A DNA stretch of 64,000 bases from Rubrobacter calidifluminis (GTDB taxonomy: Bacteria > Actinomycetota > Rubrobacteria > Rubrobacterales > Rubrobacteraceae): the NCBI RefSeq assembly GCF_028617075.1, contig NZ_JAQKGV010000016.1:1-64000 (forward strand), given 5' to 3'. Within the stretch, counting starts at the first letter, position 1. Each line of letters starts with the position of its first letter. This document shows positions 43,161 through 53,392 of the stretch, one piece after another. The position numbers and the translations under genes were made by a program. Under the pieces are notes generated by a model. It made no database searches. It saw nothing but the letters and a program-made list of their open reading frames with translations, and had not been told where the DNA came from.

Positions 43161-44993
43161 ATGCCAGAGGACGAGGTATTCCCCGACCGCTCGCATCTTC
43201 CCACCACACCCGGTGTCTACATCTTCAGGGATGCCGAAGGGAGGATCCTCTACGTCGGGAAAGCCAGGAACATCCGCAGCCGGGTGGCGAACTACTTCAC
43301 CCGCTCGGGAGACGGCAGGCCCAAGGTGGCCGAGCTGCGCTCCCGCGTGCGGCGGATAGACTTCATCACGACCCGCGGTGAGACCGAGGCGCTCGTGCTG
43401 GAGTCGAACCTGATAAAGCGCCACCGGCCGCGCTTCAACGCCTCCTTGCGCGACGACAAGAGCTACCCGTACATCGTCGTCACCACCGGCGACGAGTACC
43501 CGCGCGTCTTCGCCACCCGCTCGGCCCACGACCCGCGCCACCGCTACTTCGGCCCGTTCCCGAGCGCGGGGAGCGTCCACGCCACCCTCGACGTCCTGAA
43601 CAAGACCTTCCCGTTCCGCAAGTGCCGCGGCGCTAAGCCCGGGCGCAAAAGCGGCGTGCCCTGCCTGAACTACCACATCGGTCGCTCGTCCGCCCCCTGT
43701 ATAGGGGCGATCTCGAAGGAGGAGTACGCCCGCATCATAGACGAGGTGATCGCCTTCCTCGAAGGGCGGGTGGATGGTCTGATCCGCGATCGGGAGGAGG
43801 CGATGTGCGAGGCTGCTTCCCGGATGGACTTCGAGCGGGCGGCGAAGCTGCGCGACGAGCTCTCCGCGCTCCGTCACGTGCGCGACCGGCAGCAGGCGAC
43901 GCTCGCCTCGGAGGACTCCTTCGACGCCTTCGGAGTCCATGCCGGGGGAGAGTCGGCCTGCGTGCAGGTCTTCGCCGTGCGCGGCGGGCAGATCGTGAAC
44001 CGGGATTCCTTCCTGCTGGACAACTACGGCGAGGTGGGAGAAGAATCGATCGTCCTGCAGTTCGTCCCCCAGTACTACGAGAACGCCGCCGTCCCCCGCG
44101 AGGTGCTCGTCCCGGCGGACGCCGGGCTGGAGCCGCTCGCGGAGCACCTCTCCTCCCTGCGGGGCGGCCGGGTCGACGTGCACCGTCCCCGGCGCGGAGA
44201 CAAACGGCGGGTGCTCGAGCTCGCGATGAAGAACGCCGAGGCCGGACTCGAGCACGAGCGCGCGCTCGAGGAGGCGCGCCGCAGCCGCATCGCCTCCACC
44301 CTCGAGCGGTTGCAGGAGGAGCTCGCCCTCCCGAAGCTCCCCGTGCGCATCGAGTGCTACGACATCTCCAATACGATGGGCACCGACTCGGTCGCCTCGA
44401 TGGTCGTCTTCCAGGGCGGTCGCCCGGCGAAGGACCAGTACCGCCGGTTCAGGATAAAGACCGTCGAGGGATCAGACGACTTCGCGAGCATGGCCGAGGT
44501 GATAAGGCGACGGCTCGCCCGCCTGAGGGAGGGGGACGAGAAGTTCTCCCCGGCGCCGGATCTGATGCTCCTCGACGGTGGCAAGGGGCAGCTCTCGGCG
44601 GTGGTTCCGGTCCTGGAGGAGATGGGCGTTGGGGACGAGCTGCCGGACATCCCGTTGCGCTCGCTCGCCAAGCGGGAGGAGGAGGTCTTCGAGCCCGGAA
44701 GGCCGGCTCCGGTTCTGCTGGGGCGTGATTCCCCCGAGCTCCACCTTCTGCAGCGGGTACGCGACGAGGCCCACCGCTTCGCCAACGCCTACCACCGCCG
44801 CCTGCGCGGGAGGCGGATGACCGCCTCTATCCTCGACGAGCTCCCCGGCGTAGGCCCGGCGCGCAAGAAGAGGCTGCTCGAGTACTTCGGAACCCCCGAG
44901 GCCTTCATGGACGCCTCCCTGGAGGAACTGGAGTCGGTCCCCGGCATCCCCGGCCGGGTGGCCCGGGAGATACACGCCCGGCTCCACCGTTGA
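43161..44993 (+). CDS. uvrC: excinuclease ABC subunit C
   Basis: A 610-residue protein. GIY-YIG nuclease at the N-terminus ([32 protein letters not shown]), the UVR motif ([19 protein letters not shown]), an RNase H-like EndoV domain ([30 protein letters not shown]) and a C-terminal helix-hairpin-helix ([27 protein letters not shown]). Makes both incisions in nucleotide excision repair. TATAAT (43146-43151) is 9 nt before the ATG. The rapZ frame begins at its stop. Confidence 0.98.
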   Translation: MPEDEVFPDRSHLPTTPGVYIFRDAEGRILYVGKARNIRSRVANYFTRSGDGRPKVAELRSRVRRIDFITTRGETEALVLESNLIKRHRPRFNASLRDDKSYPYIVVTTGDEYPRVFATRSAHDPRHRYFGPFPSAGSVHATLDVLNKTFPFRKCRGAKPGRKSGVPCLNYHIGRSSAPCIGAISKEEYARIIDEVIAFLEGRVDGLIRDREEAMCEAASRMDFERAAKLRDELSALRHVRDRQQATLASEDSFDAFGVHAGGESACVQVFAVRGGQIVNRDSFLLDNYGEVGEESIVLQFVPQYYENAAVPREVLVPADAGLEPLAEHLSSLRGGRVDVHRPRRGDKRRVLELAMKNAEAGLEHERALEEARRSRIASTLERLQEELALPKLPVRIECYDISNTMGTDSVASMVVFQGGRPAKDQYRRFRIKTVEGSDDFASMAEVIRRRLARLREGDEKFSPAPDLMLLDGGKGQLSAVVPVLEEMGVGDELPDIPLRSLAKREEEVFEPGRPAPVLLGRDSPELHLLQRVRDEAHRFANAYHRRLRGRRMTASILDELPGVGPARKKRLLEYFGTPEAFMDASLEELESVPGIPGRVAREIHARLHR

Positions 44994-45049
44994 GGGACCG
45001 TGGTGGCGGTGCTAACCTCTGCGAGGTGGCCGGTCGCCCGGAAGGTAAG

Positions 45050-45973
45050 GTGCGCGGAGTGTACGCCGCAGGAGGAGAAGCAGAGGAGACCTCGCCCGAT
45101 CGAGAGCGCCGGGTCGTCGTCATCACCGGCCTCTCCGGGGCGGGGAAGACCGGGGCCCTGAAGGCCTTCGAGGACGCGGGATACTTCTGCGTGGACAACC
45201 TGCCTCCCGCCTTGATCTCTGCGTTCGTCGATGCCGTCGAGGGGCGTGAGGAGGGACCGGAGAAGCTCGCGGTGGTCGCGGACATCCGCGGCCGCCGGTA
45301 TTTCGGCGGCGGGCTTGAAGGGGTGTTGAACGAGCTTCGCGTCCGGAAGAGGTGGGAGAGCCGGCTCATCTTCGTCGAGGCCGACGAGCCGACCATCGTC
45401 CGGCGCTACAAGGAGAGCCGCCGGCCTCACCCCGTCGCGCGGGACGGGGACGTCCCGTCGGCGATCCGGGCCGAACGCCGCGACCTCGCCCCCTTGCGGG
45501 AGCTCGCCGACGTCGTGGTGGACACCTCTTCGCTCTCTCCGGCCGAGTTGCGCGGGCGTTTCGACGCGCTGGCCCGATCCCATGCCGGTCGGCTGGCGGT
45601 GAGCCTCGTCTCGTTCGGCTTCAAGAACGGAGCACCCCTGGACGTGGACATGCTGCTCGACGTGAGGTTCCTGCCCAATCCCTACTACGACCCCGCCCTG
45701 AGGCCCCTCACCGGTCACGACGAGCCGGTGAGGGATGCGGTGCTCTCATCCGGGGATGCCCGGGAGTTTCTGGAGCGGACCGAAGGGTTGCTCTCCTTCC
45801 TCGTACCGCGCTACCTGGCGGAGGGCAAGGCCTACTTCACGCTCGGGGTGGGTTGCACCGGGGGGCGGCACCGCTCCGTGGCGATCGTCGAGGAGCTCGC
45901 CCGCCGGCTCTCCTCGTGTCCCCGCGTCGACCTCTTCGTCCGGCATCGGGACCTCCCGCGGTCTGACGGTTAG
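45050..45973 (+). CDS. rapZ: RapZ/YvcJ-type nucleotide-binding protein
   Basis: 307 residues from GTG 45050 (GGAAGG 4 nt upstream); a TTG at 44990 overlapping the uvrC stop would add 20. P-loop GLSGAGKTGALKAFEDAGYF, CVDNLPPALI, then FGFKNGAPLDVDMLLDVRFL, PNPYYDP and the signature GVGCTGGRHRSVAIVEEL. In other bacteria RapZ links cell-wall precursor levels to RNA decay. In actinobacteria it sits beside yvcK and whiA, as here. Confidence 0.95.
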   Translation: MRGVYAAGGEAEETSPDRERRVVVITGLSGAGKTGALKAFEDAGYFCVDNLPPALISAFVDAVEGREEGPEKLAVVADIRGRRYFGGGLEGVLNELRVRKRWESRLIFVEADEPTIVRRYKESRRPHPVARDGDVPSAIRAERRDLAPLRELADVVVDTSSLSPAELRGRFDALARSHAGRLAVSLVSFGFKNGAPLDVDMLLDVRFLPNPYYDPALRPLTGHDEPVRDAVLSSGDAREFLERTEGLLSFLVPRYLAEGKAYFTLGVGCTGGRHRSVAIVEELARRLSSCPRVDLFVRHRDLPRSDG

Positions 45974-46011
45974 AATCGGCTGGCCGGGAGATACGCTGGA
46001 AGGAGGCACCG

Positions 46012-46968
46012 TTGGCACCGGGCATGATGGTAGAGGGGGTCTGGAAGACCGAGAGACAGGAGCAGGACGAGGGGGGCCGCTTCATCCGGCCCGAGACGAG
46101 CTTTCGCGGCAGGATCACCGCTGACGGTTCGAGCGGCTTCCCCGCCGAGAGCGGACGTTACCACCTCTACATCTCCTGGGCCTGCCCCTGGGCGCACCGC
46201 ACGGCGATCATCCGCTCCCTCAAGGGGCTCGAGGATGCGATCTCCATCTCCGTCGTCGACCCGTACATGGGCGAGATGGGCTGGGAGTTCACCGAGGGAC
46301 CGGGCCGCATCCCCGACACCGTCAACGGCGTCCGCTACCTGCACGAGATCTACGCCCTCGCCGACCCGTACTACACCGGGCGATGCTCCACGCCCGTCCT
46401 GTGGGACAAGGAGCGGCGCACGATAGTCAACAACGAGTCGCGCGAGATCCTGCGCATGCTCGACACCGAGTTCGGGGAGTTCGCGAAGAACGACGTCGAC
46501 TTCTGCCCCAAGGAGCTGCGCGAGGAGATAGACGCGACCATAGACGCCATCTACGAACCGATAAGCAACGGCGTCTACCGGGCCGGTTTCGCCGCGACCC
46601 AAGAGGCCTACGAGGAGGCGGTCACGGAGCTCTTCGAGGCTCTGGATCACTGGGAGGAGGTCCTCTCCGGGCGGCGCTACCTGTGTGGAGATCGCCTCAC
46701 CGAGGCGGACATCTGCATGTTCACGACCCTCTACCGCTTCGACCCGGTCTACCACTACCACTTCAAGTGCAACCTCAGGCGCTTGCGGGACTACCCGAAC
46801 CTCTGGGGCTACACCCGGGACATCTACCAGCACCCCGGCGTCAGGGAGACCTGCCACCTCGACCACATAAAAGAGCACTACTACACGAGCCACCCGCACG
46901 TAAACCCCACCCGCATCGTCCCGAAGGGCCCGATCATCGACTACGACGAGCCGCACGGGAGAGGCTAG
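46012..46968 (+). CDS. glutathionyl-hydroquinone reductase-like, Xi-class GST
   Basis: A 318-residue protein, TTG 46012 with AAGGAGG 5 nt upstream. Thioredoxin-like domain with the SWACPWAHRT active site (catalytic Cys in CPWA), then a helical C-terminal domain (YLCGDRLTEADICMFTTLYR, YHYHFKCNLRRLRDYPNLWG). Reduces thiol-quinone conjugates in other bacteria. Actinobacteria rarely make glutathione, so the real thiol may be another one. Inserted between rapZ and yvcK, which are normally adjacent. Confidence 0.9.
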   Translation: MAPGMMVEGVWKTERQEQDEGGRFIRPETSFRGRITADGSSGFPAESGRYHLYISWACPWAHRTAIIRSLKGLEDAISISVVDPYMGEMGWEFTEGPGRIPDTVNGVRYLHEIYALADPYYTGRCSTPVLWDKERRTIVNNESREILRMLDTEFGEFAKNDVDFCPKELREEIDATIDAIYEPISNGVYRAGFAATQEAYEEAVTELFEALDHWEEVLSGRRYLCGDRLTEADICMFTTLYRFDPVYHYHFKCNLRRLRDYPNLWGYTRDIYQHPGVRETCHLDHIKEHYYTSHPHVNPTRIVPKGPIIDYDEPHGRG

Positions 46969-46990
46969 CGCTGGCGGGTATACTGGTGGT

Positions 46991-47950
46991 GTGGAGAGAA
47001 CGGCTGATCTCAGGGTGGTCGCCTTCGGCGGCGGGACAGGGCTTCCCGTGCTGCTGCGCGGTCTCAAGGATCTGGTAGGCGATCTCACGGCCGTCGTCAC
47101 GGTCGCCGACGACGGGGGCTCAAGCGGCAGGATCCGGGATGAGCTCGGCGTGGCTCCTCCGGGGGACGTGCGCAACTGCCTGGTCGCGCTCGCCGAGCGC
47201 AGGTGGCTCGCGGAGGTCTTCAACTACCGCTTCGAGGGCGGCCGGGATCTCCGGGACCACAGCGTGGGCAACATCATCATCGCCGCCCTCACAGACATGG
47301 CCGGGGGCTTCTGCGAAGGGGTCGAGCAGGCGGCCCACTTCCTGCGGGCGAAGGGACGGGTCTACCCGGCGGCGGCCCTGCCGCTCACCCTCTTCGTCCG
47401 TTACGAGGATGGCTCCGTGGTGCGCGGCGAATCCGTGGTGCGCGAGGTCGGCAAGCGCATCTCGCGCGTGTGGGTCGAGCCGGAGGCCCCGGCCCCGGAG
47501 GGCGCCATCGAGGCCGTCTCTCAGGCCGACGTGGTGGTCCTCAGCGCCGGCAGCCTCTTCACCAGCACGATCCCCGCGCTGCTCGGCACGGGGGTGCGGG
47601 AGGCGCTCGCGGGCTTCGGCGGCCCCGTGATCTACGTGGCGAACGTCATGACCCAGCCCGGAGAGACGTCCGGGTTCACCGTCTCCGACCACCTGCGGGC
47701 CATAGCCGAACATACCGGGCCTGTCGTGACCGACGTACTGGTCCACTCCGGGAAGCTGCCGCCGGACGTCCTCGCCCGCTACGAGGCCGAGGGGGCGCAT
47801 CCGGTCGAGCTCGACCGGGAAGAGGTCGAGGCGATGGAGGTGCGCGTACACGAAGGAGAGCTTCTGGCGGACGATTTCGGAGCCGGCGTGCGCCACGACC
47901 CGCAGAAGCTCGCGCGGGAGGTGCTCGCCGCTGCCCTCGTACGCCTCTGA
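46991..47950 (+). CDS. yvcK: YvcK/CofD-like gluconeogenesis factor
   Basis: A 319-residue protein, GTG 46991, 6 nt after TATACT (46979-46984), so probably leaderless. VVAFGGGTGLPVLLRGLK, VTVADDGGSSGRIRDELG, PPGDVRNCLVALA, GNIIIAALTDM and ADVVVLSAGSLFTSTIPALL are characteristic. Binds UDP-sugars and influences cell-wall synthesis and central carbon use. Overlaps the presumed whiA start by 20 nt. Confidence 0.95.
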   Translation: MERTADLRVVAFGGGTGLPVLLRGLKDLVGDLTAVVTVADDGGSSGRIRDELGVAPPGDVRNCLVALAERRWLAEVFNYRFEGGRDLRDHSVGNIIIAALTDMAGGFCEGVEQAAHFLRAKGRVYPAAALPLTLFVRYEDGSVVRGESVVREVGKRISRVWVEPEAPAPEGAIEAVSQADVVVLSAGSLFTSTIPALLGTGVREALAGFGGPVIYVANVMTQPGETSGFTVSDHLRAIAEHTGPVVTDVLVHSGKLPPDVLARYEAEGAHPVELDREEVEAMEVRVHEGELLADDFGAGVRHDPQKLAREVLAAALVRL

Positions 47951-48791
47951 GCTGCGCCGGGAGCTGGCTGCCCACACGGGGGACTCCCCCCGCGAGCGAC
48001 GGGCCGAGCTGGCCGGGCTGGTCGACGCGGCCGGAAACTGGGACGAAGAAGGGGTCACCGTCCGTACCCCGAGCGCGGCGGTCGCCCGCAGGGTGATGCG
48101 CCTCTGGCGCTCGGAGTTCGGGGTTGCGGCGCACCTCGAGGCCGGGGGGAAGGCCCGGGGGAGCTTCGGCCGGTCCAGCTATCCCGTGCGTGCCGCGGGC
48201 AACCGGGTGCTGCAGGCGGCCGAGGAGCTGCGCGTCTCCCGGCTGGGGCGCTCGGCGGCGGAGCACAACGCTTATCTGCGCGGGGCCTTCCAGGGGGCCG
48301 GATACGTGGTGCGTCCCGGGTATGCGAGGGGACACCACCTGGAGTTCGTCCACCGCGAGGAGTCCTTCGTCCGGCGGGTCGCCGGGATCTCCAGGGCCCC
48401 TCTCAAGGTCACCCGGCGGCGGGGAAGATGGGTCGCGTACACCAAGAGCGCCGAGGGGGTGACGACGGTGCTCTCGCAGATAGGGTTGCACGGGGCGGTG
48501 TTAGACTACGAGACGCGGGCCGTGCTGGGCGAGGCCAAGGCGAATGCCAACCGGGTGACCAACTTCGACGCGGCCAACGCCACCCGGGTCGCCCTCGCTG
48601 CGGCGCGACAGCAGAAGGCCATCTCCGGGCTCGACCCGGAGAGGTTGCCCCCGGCTCTGCGTGAGATGCGCGAGCTCCGGCTCGCGCACCCTGACGCTTC
48701 GCTCTCCGAGCTGGCACGTCTCGGCGGGATCTCCAAGAGCGCCGCCAACCACCGCTTGAGGAGGCTGCTCGCCATGGCCGACGAAGGGTGA
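47931..48791 (+). CDS. whiA: WhiA-family regulator, apparent CUG start
   Basis: 286 residues from CTG 47931. The N-terminus typical of WhiA (SYASELRRELAAH) is in frame only after this codon, no ATG/GTG/TTG occurs in frame upstream within yvcK, and GGGAGG lies at 47916-47921. GTG 48093 would remove 54 conserved residues. LAGLIDADG-like domain (RRAELAGLVDAAGNWDEEG, EHNAYLRGAFQGAGYVV) followed by a C-terminal HTH (LSELARLGGISKSAANHRLR). A DNA-binding protein needed for sporulation septation in Streptomyces and conserved in non-sporulating Gram-positives. Shorter than the usual 310-330 residues. Confidence 0.92.
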   Translation: MPSYASELRRELAAHTGDSPRERRAELAGLVDAAGNWDEEGVTVRTPSAAVARRVMRLWRSEFGVAAHLEAGGKARGSFGRSSYPVRAAGNRVLQAAEELRVSRLGRSAAEHNAYLRGAFQGAGYVVRPGYARGHHLEFVHREESFVRRVAGISRAPLKVTRRRGRWVAYTKSAEGVTTVLSQIGLHGAVLDYETRAVLGEAKANANRVTNFDAANATRVALAAARQQKAISGLDPERLPPALREMRELRLAHPDASLSELARLGGISKSAANHRLRRLLAMADEG

Positions 48792-48860
48792 GGGCGCTGT
48801 TAATCGGGAGGCGATTCGGGCAAAATACGACTGGAAGCGAACGCGAGAAACGGAGGAAGG

Positions 48861-49862
<1,002 letters not shown>

Positions 49863-49889
49863 CTGGCGTTCTCTGCGGCTATCTTCCGC

Positions 49890-49924
49890 CGGGCGGCCCG
49901 GAGCGCTACCCTCCGGGCCGCCCG
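49890..49924 (+). promoter_or_regulatory. stable hairpin between gap and pgk
   Basis: A 14-bp stem CGGGCGGCCCGGAG with its exact complement and a 7-nt loop, no following U-run. It lies 15 nt before the pgk ATG and just upstream of the pgk ribosome site. More likely an mRNA stabiliser or processing point than a terminator. Confidence 0.7.
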
Positions 49925-49939
49925 CGGTGAGGAGGTGAT

Positions 49940-51118
49940 ATGAACAAGAGGAGCGTGAGGGACCTCGATGTGCGGGGCAAGCGGGTGCTCGTGCGGGTCG
50001 ATTTCAACGTACCGATAAAAGACGGGCGGGTCACCGACGACACCCGGATAAGGCGGGCGCTGCCGACGATCCGCTACCTGCTCTCCGAGGGGGCGCGGCC
50101 GATCCTGATCTCGCACCTCGGGCGCCCCAAGGGCGAGCCCGACCCGAAGTACAGGATGGACCCGGTCGCCCGGCGCCTCGGCGAACTCCTCGACCGGCAG
50201 GTACTCAAGCTGGATGAGGCCGTAGGTCCCGAGGTCGAGCGGGCGCTCGCGGAGTGGGACGGGCAGGGGGTGGTGTTGCTGGAGAACTCCCGCTTCTACC
50301 CCGGCGAGACGAAGAACGACCCCGAGTTCGCGAGACAGCTCGCCGCGCTCGCCGACCTCTACGTGAACGACGCCTTCGGTGCGGCGCACCGGGCGCACGC
50401 CACGACCGTCGGGGTCGCCGAGCTCTTGCCGTCCGCTGCGGGTTTTCTGCTGGAAGAGGAGCTCGACTACCTCGACGCCGTGCTCGAGTCCCCGGAGCGC
50501 CCGTTCGTCGCGATCCTCGGCGGGGCGAAAGTCTCGGACAAGCTCGGGGTGATAAAGAGCCTCCTGGAGCGGGCGGACACCCTGCTCGTCGGCGGGGCGA
50601 TGTGCTTCACGTTCTTCAAGGCCAGGGGCTACGAGGTGGGGAGCTCCCTCGTCGAGGACGATTACGTCGAGCAGGCGAAAGAGCTGATGGAGAGCGCCGG
50701 GGAGCGCCTCGTCCTGCCCGTCGACGTGGTCGTCGCACGCGAGATGGAGGAGGGCGCCGAGAGCAGGACGGTGCCGGCGGACGGTATCCCGGAGGGCTGG
50801 ATGGGCCTCGACATAGGCCCCAAGACGGTCGAGCTCTTCGGGCGGCACATCTCCTCCGCGCGCACGATCTTCTGGAACGGCCCTATGGGCGTCTTCGAGA
50901 TCGAAGCGTTCGCGAAGGGCACCGAGGGTGTGGCGAAGGCGGTCGCCGAGAGCGGGGCGACGAGCGTCGTCGGCGGCGGGGACTCTGTCGCCGCGGTGCG
51001 CAAGCTCGGGCTCGAGGATGAGATGAGCCACATCTCTACCGGCGGCGGGGCCTCGCTCGAGTACGTGGAGGGCAGGGAGCTGCCCGGCGTCGCGGTGCTC
51101 CCGGAGAAGGAGGGGTAG
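49940..51118 (+). CDS. pgk: phosphoglycerate kinase
   Basis: A 392-residue protein, ATG 49940 with GAGGAGGTG upstream. [40 protein letters not shown], the linker [13 protein letters not shown] and C-terminal nucleotide site [10 protein letters not shown] with [10 protein letters not shown]. Transfers phosphate from 1,3-bisphosphoglycerate to ADP. 6 nt before tpiA. Confidence 0.98.
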   Translation: MNKRSVRDLDVRGKRVLVRVDFNVPIKDGRVTDDTRIRRALPTIRYLLSEGARPILISHLGRPKGEPDPKYRMDPVARRLGELLDRQVLKLDEAVGPEVERALAEWDGQGVVLLENSRFYPGETKNDPEFARQLAALADLYVNDAFGAAHRAHATTVGVAELLPSAAGFLLEEELDYLDAVLESPERPFVAILGGAKVSDKLGVIKSLLERADTLLVGGAMCFTFFKARGYEVGSSLVEDDYVEQAKELMESAGERLVLPVDVVVAREMEEGAESRTVPADGIPEGWMGLDIGPKTVELFGRHISSARTIFWNGPMGVFEIEAFAKGTEGVAKAVAESGATSVVGGGDSVAAVRKLGLEDEMSHISTGGGASLEYVEGRELPGVAVLPEKEG

Positions 51119-51124
51119 CAACGT

Positions 51125-51886
51125 ATGGCGAGAAGACCGATGATGGCGGCGAACTGGAAGATGAACAAGACCGTGCGCGAGGCGCAGGACTACATGGCCG
51201 CCCTGATCCCCTACGCCAGCGACGCCGAAGGGGTGGACGTGGCCGTCTTCGCCCCGTTCACCTGCCTCTCCGAAGTCGCCCGGATGGCCGAGGGTACCCC
51301 GATCATCCCCGGCGCCCAGAACTTCTTCTACGAGGATTCCGGGGCATACACCGGCGAGATCTCCGCTCCCATGCTCCTTGACCTCGGCGTGGAGGCGGTC
51401 ATAATCGGGCACTCCGAGCGGCGCGAGATCTTCGGCGAGACCGACGAGATGGTCGCGCGCAAGGCGGCGAAGGCCGTCTCGTCGGGCCTGCTCCCGGTCG
51501 TCTGCGTGGGGGAGACCAAGGAGGAACGCGACGCCGGTGGGATGTGGGAGAAGGTCTCCGGGCAGGTCAAGAGCGTCGTCGAGGTGCTGGGCGGTGAGGC
51601 GGGAGGCGGCTCCATAGTCTTCGCCTACGAGCCGATCTGGGCCATCGGCACCGGGGATACGGCCACCCCGGAGGATGCACAGGATGCCATCGGCAGGATC
51701 CGGGAGCTCCTCGGGGAGCTCAGGGGGGAGGATTTCGCCTCGGAGGTGCGCATCCTCTACGGCGGTTCGATAAAACCGGAGAACGTGGCACAGATCGTAG
51801 CCCAGAAGGACGTCGACGGCGGGCTCGTCGGCGGGGCGAGCCTCGAGGTCGAGTCTTTCGCGAGGTTGATCGAGGCCGCCGGGTAG
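51125..51886 (+). CDS. tpiA: triosephosphate isomerase
   Basis: A 253-residue protein, ATG 51125. AANWKMNKT (catalytic Lys), IIGHSERREIFGE (catalytic His), AYEPIWAIGTGDTAT (catalytic Glu) and YGGSIKPENV. Interconverts dihydroxyacetone phosphate and glyceraldehyde-3-phosphate. Co-transcribed with pgk. Confidence 0.98.
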   Translation: MARRPMMAANWKMNKTVREAQDYMAALIPYASDAEGVDVAVFAPFTCLSEVARMAEGTPIIPGAQNFFYEDSGAYTGEISAPMLLDLGVEAVIIGHSERREIFGETDEMVARKAAKAVSSGLLPVVCVGETKEERDAGGMWEKVSGQVKSVVEVLGGEAGGGSIVFAYEPIWAIGTGDTATPEDAQDAIGRIRELLGELRGEDFASEVRILYGGSIKPENVAQIVAQKDVDGGLVGGASLEVESFARLIEAAG

Positions 51887-51958
51887 GGTGGACCGTTCGC
51901 CCGGAGGCGCTGGAGAAAAGACGTCCGGGACGGGAGAGTTTGTGGTAGAGTACGCTGC

Positions 51959-52183
51959 ATGATCTACGTGCTCGCGTTCTTCCACATAATGTTCTGCATC
52001 GCGCTGGTCGTCCTCATCCTGCTGCACTCCGGAAAGGGCGGTGGGCTCTCCACCACCTTCGGCGGCGGCATCGGGAGCACTTTCTCGGGAACCACGATAA
52101 TGGAGAAGAACCTCAACAAGCTCACCGGGGTCGTCATCGTGCTGTTCCTGATAACGACGGCGCTCCTGATCTACTTCGGCTGA
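51959..52183 (+). CDS. secG: preprotein translocase subunit SecG
   Basis: A 74-residue protein with two membrane helices (YVLAFFHIMFCIALVVLILL and GVVIVLFLITTALLIYF) separated by the SecG loop HSGKGGGLSTTFGGGIGS. Auxiliary subunit of SecYEG. ATG 51959 follows a -10-like TAGAGT (51946-51951) by 7 nt, so possibly leaderless, separate from tpiA. Confidence 0.95.
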   Translation: MIYVLAFFHIMFCIALVVLILLHSGKGGGLSTTFGGGIGSTFSGTTIMEKNLNKLTGVVIVLFLITTALLIYFG

Positions 52184-52364
52184 CGCAAGAAGAAAGAGGA
52201 GCCGCCCGGGGAGGATGGGGAGAACAGGCGACTCCTGAGACCCATTATACAACGAAAGGCGTTTTCCAGCCTGTGGACGATTACAGAACCGGCGACCGGC
52301 CGCACTGACCCCTGCTGACCTGAGGGAGGGACGCACGCGGGATCGGATTGCATGCGCCCCACTG

Positions 52365-52451
52365 TGTCGGAGGGGGGACTCGAACCCCCACGTCCTTGTA
52401 TCGGACACTAGCCCCTCAAGCTAGCGCGTCTACCTATTCCGCCACTCCGAC
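52365..52451 (-). tRNA. tRNA-Leu (anticodon GAG)
   Basis: An 87-nt class II tRNA. Acceptor GTCGGAG/CTCCGAC, discriminator A, no encoded CCA. Anticodon loop TTGAGGG gives GAG. Long variable arm (TGTCC...GGACG). T loop GTTCGAGTC. Confidence 0.96.
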
Positions 52452-52467
52452 ATGGCCGTGTGCGGAG

Positions 52468-52496
52468 AGTATACGAGAGATACCCGCGGTATTCAA
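52468..52496 (-). promoter_or_regulatory. tRNA-Leu(GAG) promoter
   Basis: -35 TTGAAT (52491-52496), 17-bp spacer, -10 TATACT (52468-52473) on the minus strand, 16 nt before the tRNA 5' end. Confidence 0.85.
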
Positions 52497-52552
52497 ATAT
52501 CCGGTGTGTTTCCGCAGCAGTCCCCGCGTGAGGTGTGCTAATGTTGTCTTCT

Positions 52553-53392
52553 ATGCCGGTGGAGAAGCAACCGTCCCGGAGGCTCTTCGGGGAGGAGTGG
52601 CCGGTGAACCTTGCCCACCGCGGGGCATCGGCCAGGGCGCCCGAGAATACGCTGGAGGCCTTCCAGGCCGGCCTCGAAGATGGCGCGGGCGGTCTTGAGC
52701 TCGACCTGCGTCTTACCTCGGATGGGTGCGTGGTGGTCATGCACGACGCGACCGTCGACCGTACGACGGATGGTTCCGGTCCGGTACGCGGCATGACGCT
52801 CGAGCGGCTCCGTCGGCTGGATGCCGGCTACCGCTTCACGACCGACGGCGGATGCACGTACCCTTTCCGGGGTAAAGGGATAACGGTGCCGACCTTCGAG
52901 GAGGTGCTGAACGCCTTCCCCGACGTACCGGTCAACGCGGACATAAAGGATCCCATCCCCGGGGTGGAGAGGACCGTCCTCTCGGTGATAGAGGCGGCGA
53001 GCGCCGGTGGGCGTGTCATCGTCGCCTCTCGCCACCTGAGGGTGATGCGGCGGTTCCGGCGGCTGGTCGGGGGTCGGATCCCAACTGCCGCCTCGGGGCC
53101 GGAGATCCGGGCGTTCTACCTGCTCGCCGGGGCCGGGCTGCAGCGGGTTCTCAGGCCGGGGTACGGGGCGTTGCAGGTGCCCTCGGTCTACAGGGGAGTG
53201 CGGGTCGTGACCCCGCGCTTCGTACGGGCGGCTCATGGGATGGGGCTCAGGGTGGACGTCTGGACGATAAACGGGGCGGAGGAGATGCGGTCCCTGCTCG
53301 ACATGGGGGTCGACGTGATCATGACCGACCATCCCGGCGTGCTCGCCGGGGTGTTGCGGCAGAGATCTCACGAAAGGACGGGTGAGGATTGA
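52553..53392 (+). CDS. glycerophosphodiester phosphodiesterase
   Basis: 279 residues from ATG 52553, 8 nt after TAATGT (52539-52544), likely leaderless. AHRGASARAPENTLEAFQ, ELDLRLTSDGCVVVMHDATV, VNADIKDP and the C-terminal VWTINGAEEMRSLLDMGVD are GDPD signatures with the metal and catalytic His/Glu/Asp residues. No signal peptide. Splits glycerophosphodiesters into glycerol-3-phosphate and alcohol. Its stop overlaps the ahcY TTG. Confidence 0.93.
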   Translation: MPVEKQPSRRLFGEEWPVNLAHRGASARAPENTLEAFQAGLEDGAGGLELDLRLTSDGCVVVMHDATVDRTTDGSGPVRGMTLERLRRLDAGYRFTTDGGCTYPFRGKGITVPTFEEVLNAFPDVPVNADIKDPIPGVERTVLSVIEAASAGGRVIVASRHLRVMRRFRRLVGGRIPTAASGPEIRAFYLLAGAGLQRVLRPGYGALQVPSVYRGVRVVTPRFVRAAHGMGLRVDVWTINGAEEMRSLLDMGVDVIMTDHPGVLAGVLRQRSHERTGED

